NCBI GenBank assembly: GCA_009801085.1
Contig: VNWV01000005.1
Location: 2,976,001 to 3,040,000, forward strand
DNA length: 64,000 nucleotides
DNA from: Lasiodiplodia sp. COLG20
Lineage: Eukaryota > Ascomycota > Dothideomycetes > Botryosphaeriales > Botryosphaeriaceae
Reading direction: 5' to 3'
Below the pieces are notes generated by a model. The model was given only the letters and a program-made list of their open reading frames with translations, was not told the DNA's origin and made no database searches. Positions within the stretch are counted from its first letter, which is position 1; every line of letters starts with the position of its first letter. The position numbers and the translations under genes were made by a program. Positions 33,881-45,083 of the stretch are shown here, piece by piece.

Positions 33881-34643
33881 GCTTCCCTCTTCTCTTTCTA
33901 TCCATTGTCAAATGCGCCCTCATACCCCGATACTTGCATATCGGAGACAAATTCTGTCAGCGTTGGAGGCTGACTTGTCTTTCAAAGGCACAATCAAGCG
34001 ATGGGACCGCGGACAGGCATAGCTATGTAAGGACGCAGAGGTTGGCAGAGCGCCGTTGAGAGAAATCGGGCGGCTACATCGTGCTTAAATCTAGGATCTA
34101 TTGAAGCAATTGAGCAGTTGGGTAAGGTGATATAGAGATGATATACCACACAAAGTGGACAGCTTTAACAATTGACTTGGCGAGAAAGGTGGAGATCCAA
34201 GGAGGTCGTTTAGGAAACAATCTAGCCGAACGCTCAATCATTTCCTAATGGGGAAATTCTCATATACGAGGTCTCTTCGTACGGAGACGAGTGCCGGAAG
34301 TCCACCTTGGCATTTGTGAAAGACCGTCGTTTTCAGCAGGCCAAGGCCATGTGGTTCGGCATTGTATGTCTTGGCTTCATGCGTTTTGGTTCCACTACCA
34401 CGGTTGTTAACCAACTAAGGAAGGACAGCGATCCAGCAAGATGACCATGGCGTGAAGCATCGGGAGGACCGCGGTCAGGAGGCAGAAGAGCTCATCTATA
34501 AGAGTGAGAACCCATACTTCCGCTTCTTCACCACGAGCAACTTCTTCCGTGCTTCCAACTTTCAACACTTCAACGTACATCTGGACCCGCCCCGCTCGCA
34601 TGCAAACATTAAGGCTAACATTCACCAGTACCGGCCCGACACA
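33881..34643. other. Intergenic with an open coding-like stretch
   Basis: Between about 34224 and 34443 a plus-strand frame without ATG reads EILIYEVSSYGDECRKST and onward (FVKDRRFQQAKAMWFGIVC) to TGA. It looks coding in composition but has no start or acceptor that I can defend. Otherwise nothing is seen. Confidence 0.3.
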
Positions 34644-34874
34644 ATGCGCGGTCTCACCATCTTCACCGCCGCGGCCATCTTCCTTCTCAACACAGTCACC
34701 GCTCAAGATCTACCAGGAGAGGATGTCTACCAGAAGTGCCTGGATGGGGAAGTTACGGGCTGGGAAAACGACTGCTGCGGACTGATGTGGGTGTTATGCA
34801 TCTACCCCACCAACAGCGATCTGCCGCGCTGTAGGGAATACGTCGAGGGCTTCGGCTGCACGCCGCCGCTTTAG
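34644..34874 (+). CDS. Small secreted cysteine-rich protein (effector candidate)
   Basis: A single exon encodes 76 residues from ATG at 34644. Residues 1-20 are a clear signal peptide with a hydrophobic core (FTAAAIFLLN) and cleavage after TVTA. The mature ~56 residues contain six Cys in the pattern C, CC, C, C, C (KCLDG, DCCGLMWVLC, RCREY, GCTPPL), enough for three disulfides. Size, secretion and Cys content match fungal effector-like proteins, but I recognise no known family. Function on a host is inference. It stands alone in a gene-poor stretch, typical of such genes. Confidence 0.75.
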   Translation: MRGLTIFTAAAIFLLNTVTAQDLPGEDVYQKCLDGEVTGWENDCCGLMWVLCIYPTNSDLPRCREYVEGFGCTPPL

Positions 34875-35540
34875 AGCAGCCGTTGGAAACACATAGCGGA
34901 GAAAGGGGAAAGACCAGTCCTGGATGTCAATTAAAATTGAGATATTTGGGAAGGAATTGGATGGATAACGACGGAAATACGTTGCTGGTGTTATGTCTAT
35001 TCATACGAGGAGCTTGACTGACACTGAAGAATCCGGGCCCTTGTCACCTCACGAATTGATCTCGTGTTACGGGCGCGCTGTGATCTGTCTCTGATGCGGC
35101 GGAATTGGTTTACCCTGAGAATAAGGTAAGCTGCTGGAGCTAACGGGAATTGGTGATTTGAAAGCTGAAAGGGGGTGGGTATGCATGTTCATTTAAAGGT
35201 ATACTACCTAACCATTCTCATAGAACTAGTATGTCTTTCCCCTAACCAAGACTGAAAATATAAGTGAGTGACCCCTTAAAGGGAGTTCGAACTTTTTTTT
35301 TTTTGAGATGCGGAACCCGAAGTATCCGTCTAAGGATATCAATGGATTCTATCGATACTCTCGGTCTGATCTGAGATCTCCCAATGAATGAGTGGCGAAT
35401 CCAAGTCTTACCGTACGCAAGAATCAATACTTTCCGCCGAATTCCAACAAGGGAAAATTGGAAATCCAAAGGGAAATTCAAAACCCAAAGGAAAATCAAA
35501 GGTCATCTTCTCATTACCACGCGTGCACCCAAGCACACGC
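34875..35540. other. Intergenic, no gene seen
   Basis: This is the shared 3' flank of the small secreted protein gene and the convergent trehalose phosphorylase gene. A T12 run occurs near 35293-35304. Confidence 0.4.
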
Positions 35541-37819
35541 TCAATCCTTCAACTCCAACTCTTTATTCCTCGGCAGCCTCGTCTCCCCCTCCACATACGG
35601 CAACCCAGCTTCCTCCCTGGCCATGTCATTGATCCAAGCCGAATCAGGCAGGAGCTTCTTCCCTTGAGCCAAACTGTCCGCCATGTACAGCCACGCCAGC
35701 GCATTGCCCACAGTGCTGACTTCGTCGCTGACGTGCTTGGCGGCGTAGTCGGACATGTTCTGGTACAGCTCGCGGTCCGAGAAGAGGTCGTACATATGCT
35801 GCGCGACGGCCTTGTAGTCGCCCGGCTCGACGAGGAAGCCCGACTTCTTGTCCTGGACCTGCAGCGGGATGCCGCCGGCCTTGGTGGCGATGATAGGGAT
35901 GCCCTTGTGTACTGCCTCGGAGACCTTGACCTCGAAGCCCTCGCGCGTCGAGAGCTGTAGGGCGACCTTGGCGTTGGACATGAGCGCGTTGAGCTGCTGG
36001 TCGCTGGGCCCGAGACGCATGACGACGACGTCCGCGGCGACGTCGTTGTATTTCTCCTCCAAGAGGGAAAGCGTCTGGTCCAGGATCATGGAGCCGTCCG
36101 GGTCGTCGACGGCGCCGTGGCCGGCGATGACGAGTTGAGGCGTCTTCTGGCGTGGCCAGCCTTTGAGATGGTTCCGGCGGAGTTCGGCGTACGACGCCAG
36201 CACATCTGGGATACCCTTGGCTGGGTCGAAGCGAGCGATTTGGACAATGTACTGACGCTGAGGGAAGTCGAGGTGGTTCATGCCCTGACGGAAGGCTTCG
36301 GTGCTCAGTTCATGGAAATAATATTCAGTAACGAACTGGTTCATATCCTTGTTGAGACCGTCGAGCCAGTCGGTAGTGGCAGGCAGGTATCCGACTTTCT
36401 TGAAGTCGACGCACTTGGGGACGAACTCGCGCACTGGGTGGCTGATGAAGAGGTCGGCCTGCTTGACGTGGTTCCAGACCCAATCCCAGACCTCCGCGGT
36501 GGGCGTTCCCGGCTGATCCGCAAGATCCGAGCGAACCTGGATGTGGCTCCGGAAGATGACTGGACGATCTGGATCCACCTTCTTGGAGATCGCGACCAAA
36601 GACGGCATCTGCGGGTCATCCACGATGATGACATCAGCACCACCCTGGGAGCGTGGCGCCAGGGGGCTTCCCGGTTTGAGCCAAAATCGGTCTGCATTTC
36701 CCTGGCACCATTCGTCGAGAGTCTCTTTCATGGCGTCGGTGAGGCGCTCTTTGGGATCGGCCACTCCCTGGAGGATGTTGTGGTTTGTCTTGGTGATACG
36801 GAAGACCTCAGGCTTCGGCTTCGGCACGTACCATTTAACATCAACACCAACCAGGCGGAAGAAGCGGATAAGAGCATGGCGCATGAGAGCAACCCCACCG
36901 CCTTGGGGTGTGCTGTTGAAGAAAGCAATCTTCGTCTTGTTCTGTTTGATCGAGTTCACGTACTTCATGGTAGCATCCCACGTCCTTTTGCCGACGGTAT
37001 CCGGATACTGATCCAAACGTGTGATCTGGGCGTGGCCCATGGAGTCGACTTCGACCATGTTTTTGTATCCAACCTGGACTCTAGGTTGAAGGTTAGGTCC
37101 AAAGAACATCAGTGACTTCCTGGCCATGGAGTCGGCCTCCTCGTCGATGGTGACGGCATCGACTGGTCCCCCATTGGGAGCTTCCAATCCATGCTCGAAG
37201 ACCAGGGGCACGATGTCCAGCTCCCACCAAAGACGCGAGGGTAGTTGCGGACTCAACCTGACCAGATTCTTTGTGATGCCGGCGCCGATGAACTTGTAGT
37301 GGTGGTCCTTCTGGTATTCGAGGATCCTAGTGAGGAAGAAGTCTGCCAGTACCTTTTCTCTGTCTTCGTCGGCCAATGGGAGGGCCGGAGTGGGAGCGCG
37401 TGATGCATAAGGCGAGTTGTCATTGCTCGGAGTGCCACTGTCACCCCCAAGGACCATGACAGCGAAGTCAATGCTGTAGGTGCCATCGTGAGAAGCAATG
37501 CCGACTTCGATCAAGCCTTGGTGGTCCTGTTTTGCCGAAAGACCTAGATAGAGGGTCTGTGAAGGTCAGTGGTCAGCAACTACAACACGGCAGCTGCGGC
37601 TCAGCTTACATTGAGGGCAACGCCATAGCCACCCTTCTCTTGAGCTTTCTCGACCCTTTCGAGGTGTTTCGTGGCACCTTTGGCCTCGAACTGGTGACGA
37701 GTCTTTGTATGCGCATGGGCGGCGGTGCCACCAGCCCAGGTCGCGCGGCGGTTGTGCTGCCGGTTGACAGCGTCGATTGGACGAAGTGTGTCAAACATTG
37801 AAGCAAGGAAATCGCTCAT
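35541..37819 (-). CDS. ccg-9: Trehalose phosphorylase / CCG-9-type GT4 enzyme
   Basis: This family makes or phosphorolyses trehalose from glucose and glucose-1-phosphate in the cytosol, and in Neurospora the homologue is clock-controlled gene 9. Two exons (37819-37610 and 37556-35541) join across a 53-nt intron with a CTGAC branch to 741 residues, the usual length. The GT-B fold is evident: first-domain motifs NSTPQGGGVALMRHALIRF and VIIVDDPQMP, second-domain YIVQIARFDPAKGIPDVLAS, and the retaining-GT E-x7-E pair EGFEVKVSE at about residue 607, then GIPIIATKAGGIPLQV. The start MSDFLASMFDTLRP follows a TATAA-like element 45 bp upstream. It shares a 1.65-kb divergent promoter with rcoA. Confidence 0.93.
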
Positions 37820-39466
37820 GCAACTTGGAGAGAGAGAGTTTGTGTGCGGAAGGAGAGCGGGCCTTATAAAGGGTGGAAGACACGTGTGAAGTAATTGCTG
37901 GTGAGAGTTGGGCGTGAGTGCACCAGACGCAAGGGTCCGTCGAGGGGTCACTCCACGGGAGCAGCGCGTGACGAGGCGACACGCGGTGCAGGGTCAAAGG
38001 AAGAGACAGGGCAAGTAATAGCGTGGCATCCCGTTTTCGCTACCGAATTAGCTATTCGAGAGGCTACACAAAGGAAGCGAAGTCACGATGACGTCGACTG
38101 AGAGTTCCTGGGGTAGTCCCCTTGGACCATCGCGATCGTAGCCGGGATCCCTGCGGAACCTGCGGAACAGAATCACAGTGGGCCAGTAGGACAGCTCGCC
38201 TCCGCGCGGACCCGGCAACCGGACACTGAGAATGCGTAGGCGTGCGGCGCAGGGCGCGGAGAGGAGGCGCATCTGTCAGGAGATCTCAGCCTAGCAGTAA
38301 GCTTGCCGGCGCGGGAAAGAAACCGGTCTGTTGCCACCGCCGTTGAGATCCTATTCAGGCCGCCTAGAGTGCGGTGAGCTTTGCAGGTGCAGCTGTCGTG
38401 CCGCTTCATGTATCGGCAGGCAGCCGTGTCCCCAAGGCCGTGCGGCGAGACGCGAGTGGCGCACCACTGCGGCGGGGCACCACTGTCTCAGCGCCGTTAG
38501 GCGGGATTCCCGGGCGAGCATTAAGAGCGCGCGTGTTTGCGGCTTCGCGTTTCGCAGCGAAGGGAGCGTCTGCCCACTGCCCGAGCCACATACCTCATCG
38601 GTCAAACCCAAGGTTCCGCGCGCGATCTAGAGCACCGCCGGGCGCGGTGATGTTGTTCGGCGCTGATGGACAAGCATCGGCCCACAAGCCTTCAGCTTGG
38701 GCTGGTTCCAGTTGGGGCCCAGTCGGTCCGCCGGCCGCTACACCGAGGGAAGGCGGCAGCTCCATATCGGTAGCGGGTGTGGGGATGCACGTGAGGGTCC
38801 TGTTCCAATTCGCGATGTTCGGTTAGGGGTGATGAGCACGCGCCGCGGGTGACGGGGAATTTTTGGAATGACAGCGCTGAGCGCCGCTGGCGGAGCGGAG
38901 ACTCGGCAGCGTTTGGGCGTGGGCTTGTCTTTCGGGAGGGTCGGCCTGCTAGGCTTGGCGCTCGCCACGGGAGAGCTAGCCGCATCGGACGTAGCGGGTC
39001 TGGCCTTGGACCCACCTAGCACGACCGCTGCAAGTGCCCCGGGCGGCGGGCGCTACTTCTCCCGCCTGCCTCCAGCCTCTGCGCTTTGCTGGCCAGCCTG
39101 TGTCGTCTCCTCTCCCCGAATCCGCCCACGCATCCAGCGACGCCAACTCCACACCCTCGTCCATCCAACATCCATCCGATCACCACTTCCCCCGCCTCCC
39201 CGACGCGTCTGCGTGCCCTGCGCCAGTCGCCGGAGCATCTACCGACGAGCTCGCAGCTCGCAGAGATCAGCCTTGCGCCGCGACTGTGCTGAAATCTCCG
39301 CCCGCCGGTCGAGCCCTGCACCACGCGCAGACTCCGAGCTTCTCGCACCTGACCGTCGCGTCATTGGCCTCGCGCCCGCTTCCCGTCTCTACCCACTTCC
39401 GAATACATTGCCCGAATCGCATAGCTGTCCGGACGAGAGGCGCGTATCGCCAAATCCACCAGCATC
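37820..39466. promoter_or_regulatory. Divergent promoter of ccg-9 and rcoA
   Basis: A TATAA-like sequence for the minus-strand gene is at about 37863-37870, and an AGGGG stress-type element is at 37937-37941. A pyrimidine-rich tract at about 39105-39210 precedes rcoA and is probably its leader. Several short upstream ORFs overlap that leader. GC content is high and no additional gene is supported. Confidence 0.5.
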
Positions 39467-42304
39467 ATGTACAACGCTCATCGCGGCATGGTGCCGGGCG
39501 CGCAGCCCAACCGCCTGCAGGAGCTCCTTGATCAGGTCCGCCAGGAGTTTGAGAACGAGGCGGGCCGCGCCGGCGAGATGGAGCGCCAACGTGAGTTTGC
39601 TCGAGCTCCCTTTTGCTGCCCATCACGCATGCATCCTTCACATGATGGCCGACGCGTCTTTGCGCTTGTCTGTTTGCCTGCCACATGGCACGTCTGCTTG
39701 CCGCTTGATGACGCGCTCTGCTTCCTCCCTCCCGCCGTTTTAACGCGCTGCAACCCCTCCCCGCCGCCAGCATCCACTCACCCACGCGTTATATACCCAT
39801 GCTAACGTCATTCGCAAAGTCGCTGCCCAGTTGCAAGAGATGGATCTCGTTCGCACCAAAATTTACCAATTGGAGCAGGCGCAAATCGCCATGAAGACAA
39901 AGTACGTCGTGGCATGATCTCTCGTCCACCGCTTGCACTAACCTTGCCGACAGGTACGAGGAGGAGCTCCAGCGGCTGCAGAGGCAGCTTGACGCTGCCG
40001 GAGGCCCGTCCCACTCCTCCCACGTCAGCGGCTCTCAGCACGGCGGCCCTGCCCAGCCCCCGCCTGCGATTGGACATGGCCAAGGCACTTTGTTTGGCGG
40101 AATAATGGCGGGTGCGGGAGGACAGGGAGGACCCGGCCTAGCCCCTCCTCCGCAGGAGTCGCAGCAGCCTCAAGGTCTTCCTCACGGCGCGCCTCAGGGT
40201 CCTCCAGGCCTGAATCCTCCTCCGGGCCCGCCCCAGCATCCGTTCGGTGGGTACCCAGCTGGTCCTGGTGGCGTCAACGGTAGGCAGATCCCTCCGAATC
40301 CATACGCGGATGGCCGTGAGAACCCCGTTCGATTTACATCCTTCGGAATTTCAAACGGCTGGCAATTGCCTCGCCTTGGATGCGCGAGCTCCTGTTTCCC
40401 AGACGTTTTGCGCCCGACCTTGAACGCTCTTTTACTGACTATACGTCGCAGGTTACGGTCCCCAGGGTGCGCCGCAGCCCACTGCTTCGCCTGGACCTGG
40501 AAAGCCCAGGCCCGCTCGTGGTCCTCCTGGTCCCCCCACTCCTCAACAGAACTCGGCCGCGCCCTACCCCGGATCTCCCCAGGTTCCACGCCCCACTCCC
40601 CCTCCCGGACAGCTCCATGAGCCGCCGAATGCTCTTGCGACTACCACCCCGAACGTCGGCAATACCCTGGCTGAGCTGGACCCTGAGCATGTTGACGAGA
40701 GGTTCAAGAGGGAAGGCTCGGATTGGTTCGCCATTTTCAACCCTCGTGTCCGCCGTGTCCTGGACGTCAACTTGGTCCACACCTTGCCGCACCAGAGTGT
40801 TGTGTGCTGCGTCCGCTTCAGCGCCGACGGTCGTTACGTCGCTACGGGTTGCAACCGCTCCGCTCAGATTTTTGACGTCCAGACTGGCCAGCTGCGTGCT
40901 CACCTCCAGGATTCTTCTCTCGGCGAGGACGGCGATCTCTACATCCGCAGCGTCTGCTTCAGCCCTGATGGAAAGTACCTCGCCACGGGCGCTGAGGACA
41001 AGATTATTAGGGTATGTTAGGAGCCGCTATATTGCCGGAGTGTAAATTAACAGATATTAGGTTTGGGACATCGAAACCCGTCAAATTAGGCACCAGTTCT
41101 CTGGCCATGACCAGGATATCTACTCTCTCGATTTCGCCCGCAACGGCCGTCTTATCGCTTCTGGAAGTGGAGACCGTACTGTGCGTCTGTGGGATATCAG
41201 CACCAACCAGCAGGTGCTCCAGCTCTCCATCGAAGACGGTGTCACCACCGTCGCCATTTCCCCCGACAACCGCTTCGTTGCTGCCGGTTCTCTTGACAAG
41301 AGCGTTCGTGTCTGGGATACTAGCAGCGGCTACCTCGTCGAGCGTCTCGAGGGTGAGGTTGGCCACAAGGACAGCGTCTACTCGGTTGCCTTCGCGCCGA
41401 ACGGCAAGGACCTTGTCAGTGGTTCGCTGGACAAGACGATCAAGATGTGGGAGCTGTCGTCGCCGCCGCGCAACATTCCGGGCTCTGCACCGAAGGGCGG
41501 CAAGTGCATCAAGACTTTCGAGGGCCACAAGGTGAGTATTTGTTAACCATGCCGTGATTTATCGCTGACACATGTTTTAGGACTTTGTTCTCAGCGTTGC
41601 CCTTACCCCGGATGGCGCGTGGGTCCTGTCTGGTTCCAAGGACAGGGGTGTGCAGTTCTGGGACCCCGTCACTGGCGTCGCCCAGCTTATGCTCCAGGGC
41701 CACAAGAACTCCGGTACGTCACGAGATGGCGCTGTCGGATAATAGAGGGCGCTAACAATTGCCATTACAGTCATTTCTGTTGCCCCCAGCCCCATGGGCA
41801 ACCTGTTCGCCACGGGCAGCGGCGACATGCGCGCAAGAATCTGGAGGTACGTAAGGCTATAGACGTTGTCATTGACAGTGCGAGTTGCGCGTCGGCTGTA
41901 AAACCCAAGGGCAGCGCGGCGCATGCGCAGAGACGTGCTTTTGGCTATTGTGTCACGACACCAACAACCATTAATTTGGTTGCATCGCTCTTTATCTCTG
42001 CCTTGGGGCTGCGCAATAAGATTTTGGATGGGCTGCGCCGTGGCTTGCCTTAGTCTAGTCACTAGACGATCTTCACGCATAACATCCCTACATCGCATCG
42101 CGTCAGCAAGCCATTGGGGGGGTGTGCCGCTGCGCCTCATATTGCACAAAGTCATGCGCGCGCGTCGCGCCGCCCCGCGCCGTACCACGCAGCAGCATTC
42201 CCCTACTCGCCAATAATACCCGATTGATGCTTTTACCCGGCTTGTGACGCCAGCTAATCAATCTTCTTGTTTCTAGTTACGACACTTACCGCGGACCGCA
42301 GTAA
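39467..42304 (+). CDS. rcoA: RcoA/TupA, Tup1-family WD40 co-repressor
   Basis: This is the DNA-binding-independent partner of Ssn6/CYC8 in global transcriptional repression. Eight exons join to 599 residues: 39467-39590, 39820-39901, 39954-40279, 40452-41011, 41061-41531, 41581-41713, 41771-41846, 42277-42304. The N-terminus is the Tup tetramerisation helix ([36 protein letters not shown]). A Gly/Pro/Gln-rich linker reaches residue ~235. Seven WD repeats follow, including [43 protein letters not shown] and [13 protein letters not shown]. It ends in SYDTYRGPQ, encoded by a final 28-nt exon after a 430-nt intron; reading into that intron would end RYVRL-stop instead. Confidence 0.96.
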
Positions 42305-43642
42305 GCGACGCCAGTCCCTGTCACAAGCGATGTCTTGTTTTCTCCCGCCGACGATATTCCTCCGCCGCCCCCGACACCCGCGTTGTGCGCACGGCGGGAA
42401 GAAAGGAGGAATCAAGATCTCATGCCCGATTGTGCAGGTGGCTTGCGTTTGACGACAGAAGGAGGCCAAGACAGGAGCGCTGGGGTCGCACCGGAATTAG
42501 CTTGACGACTCTGGGTGTCACGGCCTCCCTGTCTCTTGGTCGCGCTGGCTGCCGAAGTCGCCGTTTCGGAGGAGGGTTGGTGGAAAGGAAGGCCCGAGTG
42601 GCTGCTGTAAACTTCTCTTTTTCTCTTGTCCCCTTGTGCTCTTATGTTTCCCCCTCCATGGGCCACGTGATGAGTGGAATAACTGGAGGCATGTGTGTGC
42701 GAAACGATAGTATTACTTGTTGATTTTCCTCCCGTTTCTTTTCTCTAAACAAGATCCGAATGACGCTTTCGTCCCGTTTATTTTGGTTGGAACGAGTTGT
42801 TTAACCTCCTTATTCACTTTGCCAGAGAATTGGGAGAAAGGAGTGATAAAGTTATTGGCGGGGTCGGGTGGACAAAAAGGAATGGTCAACTGCTTCTTCT
42901 CTTTGTTTTCTCGTTACATAGTTAGGGAGGAAGCATCGATTGTATTTTTTCTTCTTCTTCTGAAGTGCTGCGCGTGTTTGAATGTGCGAGGGTGCGCGTC
43001 TGTGGTGGGGAAAGTTAGCGTGGCATGCGGTGTTTGTGTCAACGTTATCGTGTGTTACCCCCCGTTGCTTTTTTCCTTCTTTTCCTTGTACGCCCAGGCC
43101 TAACCTAGCGTTAGGTCTAATGCAGAGAATTTATCCCGTAGCTTCGTGTTCTTCATGATGATGGTTGGTGGCTGCGACAATGGACGTTGATGATCGACTT
43201 TGGCCTCGCTTTGCCGCATCCTTGTGCCTCTCGCTCTATTTGCTTGGTTTACAAAGACATCTACTTCTTGTCTCTGTTTCTACTTGTAACTTTTGTGTCA
43301 CCGCGCGCCTCTCACGTTTGCATCCCTTGCGCATAAGCTCGCGTGACGGATGTCCATCAAGCTCATCCGCTAGGCATCCATCTTCTTTCTTTTTATATCC
43401 TTTGCCAAGCCTTTGCGCCTGTTGCCTGTTGTCTTGGCTTTCCGTGGCCTTTTCACTTTTTAGTATATTTCAGGTACATGCTCACGGGGTTTGCGAATGC
43501 AATGAAGTGGTATGTAGTATATGATATTGGTATAGTATCAAATGCCCATTTCCCCTGTGCGCCTCAAAGTAGAATGTCTACATAATGGAGGCCCAAAGCA
43601 GACGAAGGAAAAGTGAAGGTAAGGGAGTTCCAGGGAAAGGGC
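42305..43642. other. rcoA 3' flank, no gene seen
   Basis: T-rich and CT-rich sequence with no splice structure. The first several hundred bases are probably rcoA 3' UTR. Open frames on the plus strand are hydrophobic because the DNA is T-rich. Confidence 0.4.
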
Positions 43643-43912
43643 CTAAGGAAAAGGTGCCGCAGGGCGCTGTGGGTGCCAGTGTCGAGGCTTGCATCCTTGC
43701 GCCATGCAAGATAGCCGAGAGGCGATTTCGGATCTGACACACATGGTCCAGGCAGTGCGGGTTTGGTGAGTGTATTTGGCTGCGCTTAAGGATCTGGAAA
43801 GCGGGTGAGCTGGGTGTGATAAAAAGAAAGTGTGAATGTTGTGAAACTTACTTTGCCTATCCCAGCAGCAGCCACAGGTTATGCAGTCTATGAATGACTC
43901 ACAGGCGTCCAT
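43643..43912 (-). CDS. Tiny cysteine-rich protein, strong promoter
   Basis: ATG at 43910-43912 sits in CTTCACC-ATG-G, an excellent start context, after a ~115-nt C/A-rich leader and a TATATAAA box. The first 20 residues are MDACESFIDCITCGCCWDRQ with five Cys. A GTAAGT donor follows at once. Using the CACCCAG acceptor the frame continues to 75 residues (ends RPAAPFP); using the TTTCCAG acceptor it stops after two more residues, giving a 22-residue product; unspliced it gives 89. I cannot decide between them. The Cys-dense head could bind metal or be an intracellular stress peptide. There is no signal peptide. Confidence 0.45.
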   Translation of the reverse strand: MDACESFIDCITCGCCWDRQSKFHNIHTFFLSHPAHPLSRSLSAAKYTHQTRTAWTMCVRSEIASRLSCMAQGCKPRHWHPQRPAAPFP

Positions 43913-44028
43913 GGTGAAGGTTGGTTTGTAGTTTGGGGGTTGGTTCGTTGTGGTGTTGATGTGAGCTTGGTAAAGTGAATTTAGTGGATGTTTGGTGCGG
44001 AGAAGTAATCGGAGCGAGGTATGAGGGG

Positions 44029-44036
44029 TTTATATA
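44029..44036 (-). promoter_or_regulatory. TATA box of the tiny Cys-rich gene
   Basis: The minus strand reads TATATAAA, preceding a C/A-rich leader free of ATG down to the start codon at 43912. The spacing of about 117 bp to the ATG suits a strongly expressed fungal gene. Confidence 0.6.
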
Positions 44037-44305
44037 GCGATAGTGAGAGCAGACAGCCTTGTGCAGGAAACAGCGAGTGGAACGAGCATGTGCCCCATGG
44101 TAAAGAAAAGCGAGATTGTCATATAAGTGTCACACTTTCGCCAACGCTTCGCTGCAGATCTCCAGCGTATCCCCGCATGCGACGCGCCTCGGGCCAAGGT
44201 GGAGATCAGTCACACGCTCAAGTCACCACCCTCTTGACCCAGCGGAGCCACCGGAAAGAAGCTCAAAGGCATTTGCTAAATTTGGGGATATCCACGGGCC
44301 AGACT

Positions 44306-45083
44306 ATGCTTGTGATACTTGTGACGCGCCTCCCGATTTGGCCTAGCGAGCCGGCCCGCAGATTTAATGTTTTGTACCACCCCACATGCACCTGTCACCT
44401 CTTGCCATGCTCATCACCTTCGACTCCATTGCTCGATAGCGAATGGCGACCGAGGATCTTCTTCGAGACACGTAATGATGACTTCGACTGTGAGCGGTGC
44501 GCCGCGCTGCACAACTTCATCATCACCCATGCTGCACCTGGTGGGCCATCCACGCTGACAATGCCGAGAGGATACGTTCGCGGCTGCATCCAACGCTCGT
44601 ACAACTCCTGCAGTGAGTGTGCGTGCGAACCTGGGGTTCGTAAGGCTTTCTCCACTACCTTCCTGAACTGAAAGTCCCGAGCGAAATCTGGTTCGACGGC
44701 CACTTCCGCGGAGGCCATCGCTTCTTGACGCTCTACAGCCTCGTGTAGGTCGGTCGCGTCCATGTTTCCTTCGCCTTACCTCCAAGATCAAGCATCAGCA
44801 CTAATAATCCTACATCAACTTTAGCATCGAGGAATTCAGCGGCGATGGCCTCGACATGCCCTTACATCCGCCCGAGACAGTGCTCGGCGTCTACATCAGT
44901 GTGATTGAGCACTGCAAGTCCATCACCCACCCGCGGCCCATGTTCGATAACGACACGCCAGGCGCCTCCGCTATTGATACAGCAACGGGCGTGTGGAATT
45001 TGCCGGATGAGATTCTTACTTGGTATAAGGAGGTACTTATTGTATACACCTCAAAAGAACGACTGTACTGCAATGAGGAATAG
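44306..45083 (+). CDS. Spliced gene of unknown function
   Basis: Three exons join in frame: 44306-44612, 44675-44744 and 44825-45083, with a 62-nt intron (GTGAGT to GAAAG) and an 80-nt intron (GTAGGT to TTTAG with CACTAATAA branch). The product from the first in-frame ATG is 211 residues. Coding character is strongest from about 44435 (EWRPRIFFETRNDDFDC, ERCAALHNFIITHAAP) through exon 2 (FDGHFRGGHRFLTLYSL) and into exon 3 (PPETVLGVYISVIEHC). The N-terminus is uncertain; a further upstream exon is possible. The last 33 bases overlap the convergent membrane gene tail-to-tail. A GTACTT donor near the end might extend it. I do not recognise the family. Confidence 0.55.

Noticed and set aside
36117..37115. 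332-codon plus-strand ORF inside trehalose phosphorylase
   Set aside because: Antisense of a recognised enzyme gene.
38868..39743. Long plus-strand ORF of 291 codons overlapping the rcoA start
   Set aside because: It is in a different frame from rcoA exon 1, runs through GC-rich leader and into the first intron, and is Ser/Pro/Arg-rich without motifs. It is a composition artefact.
42717..43585. Hydrophobic plus-strand ORFs after rcoA
   Set aside because: They are Phe/Leu/Cys-rich because the DNA is T-rich 3' flank; no start context, splice sites or family match.
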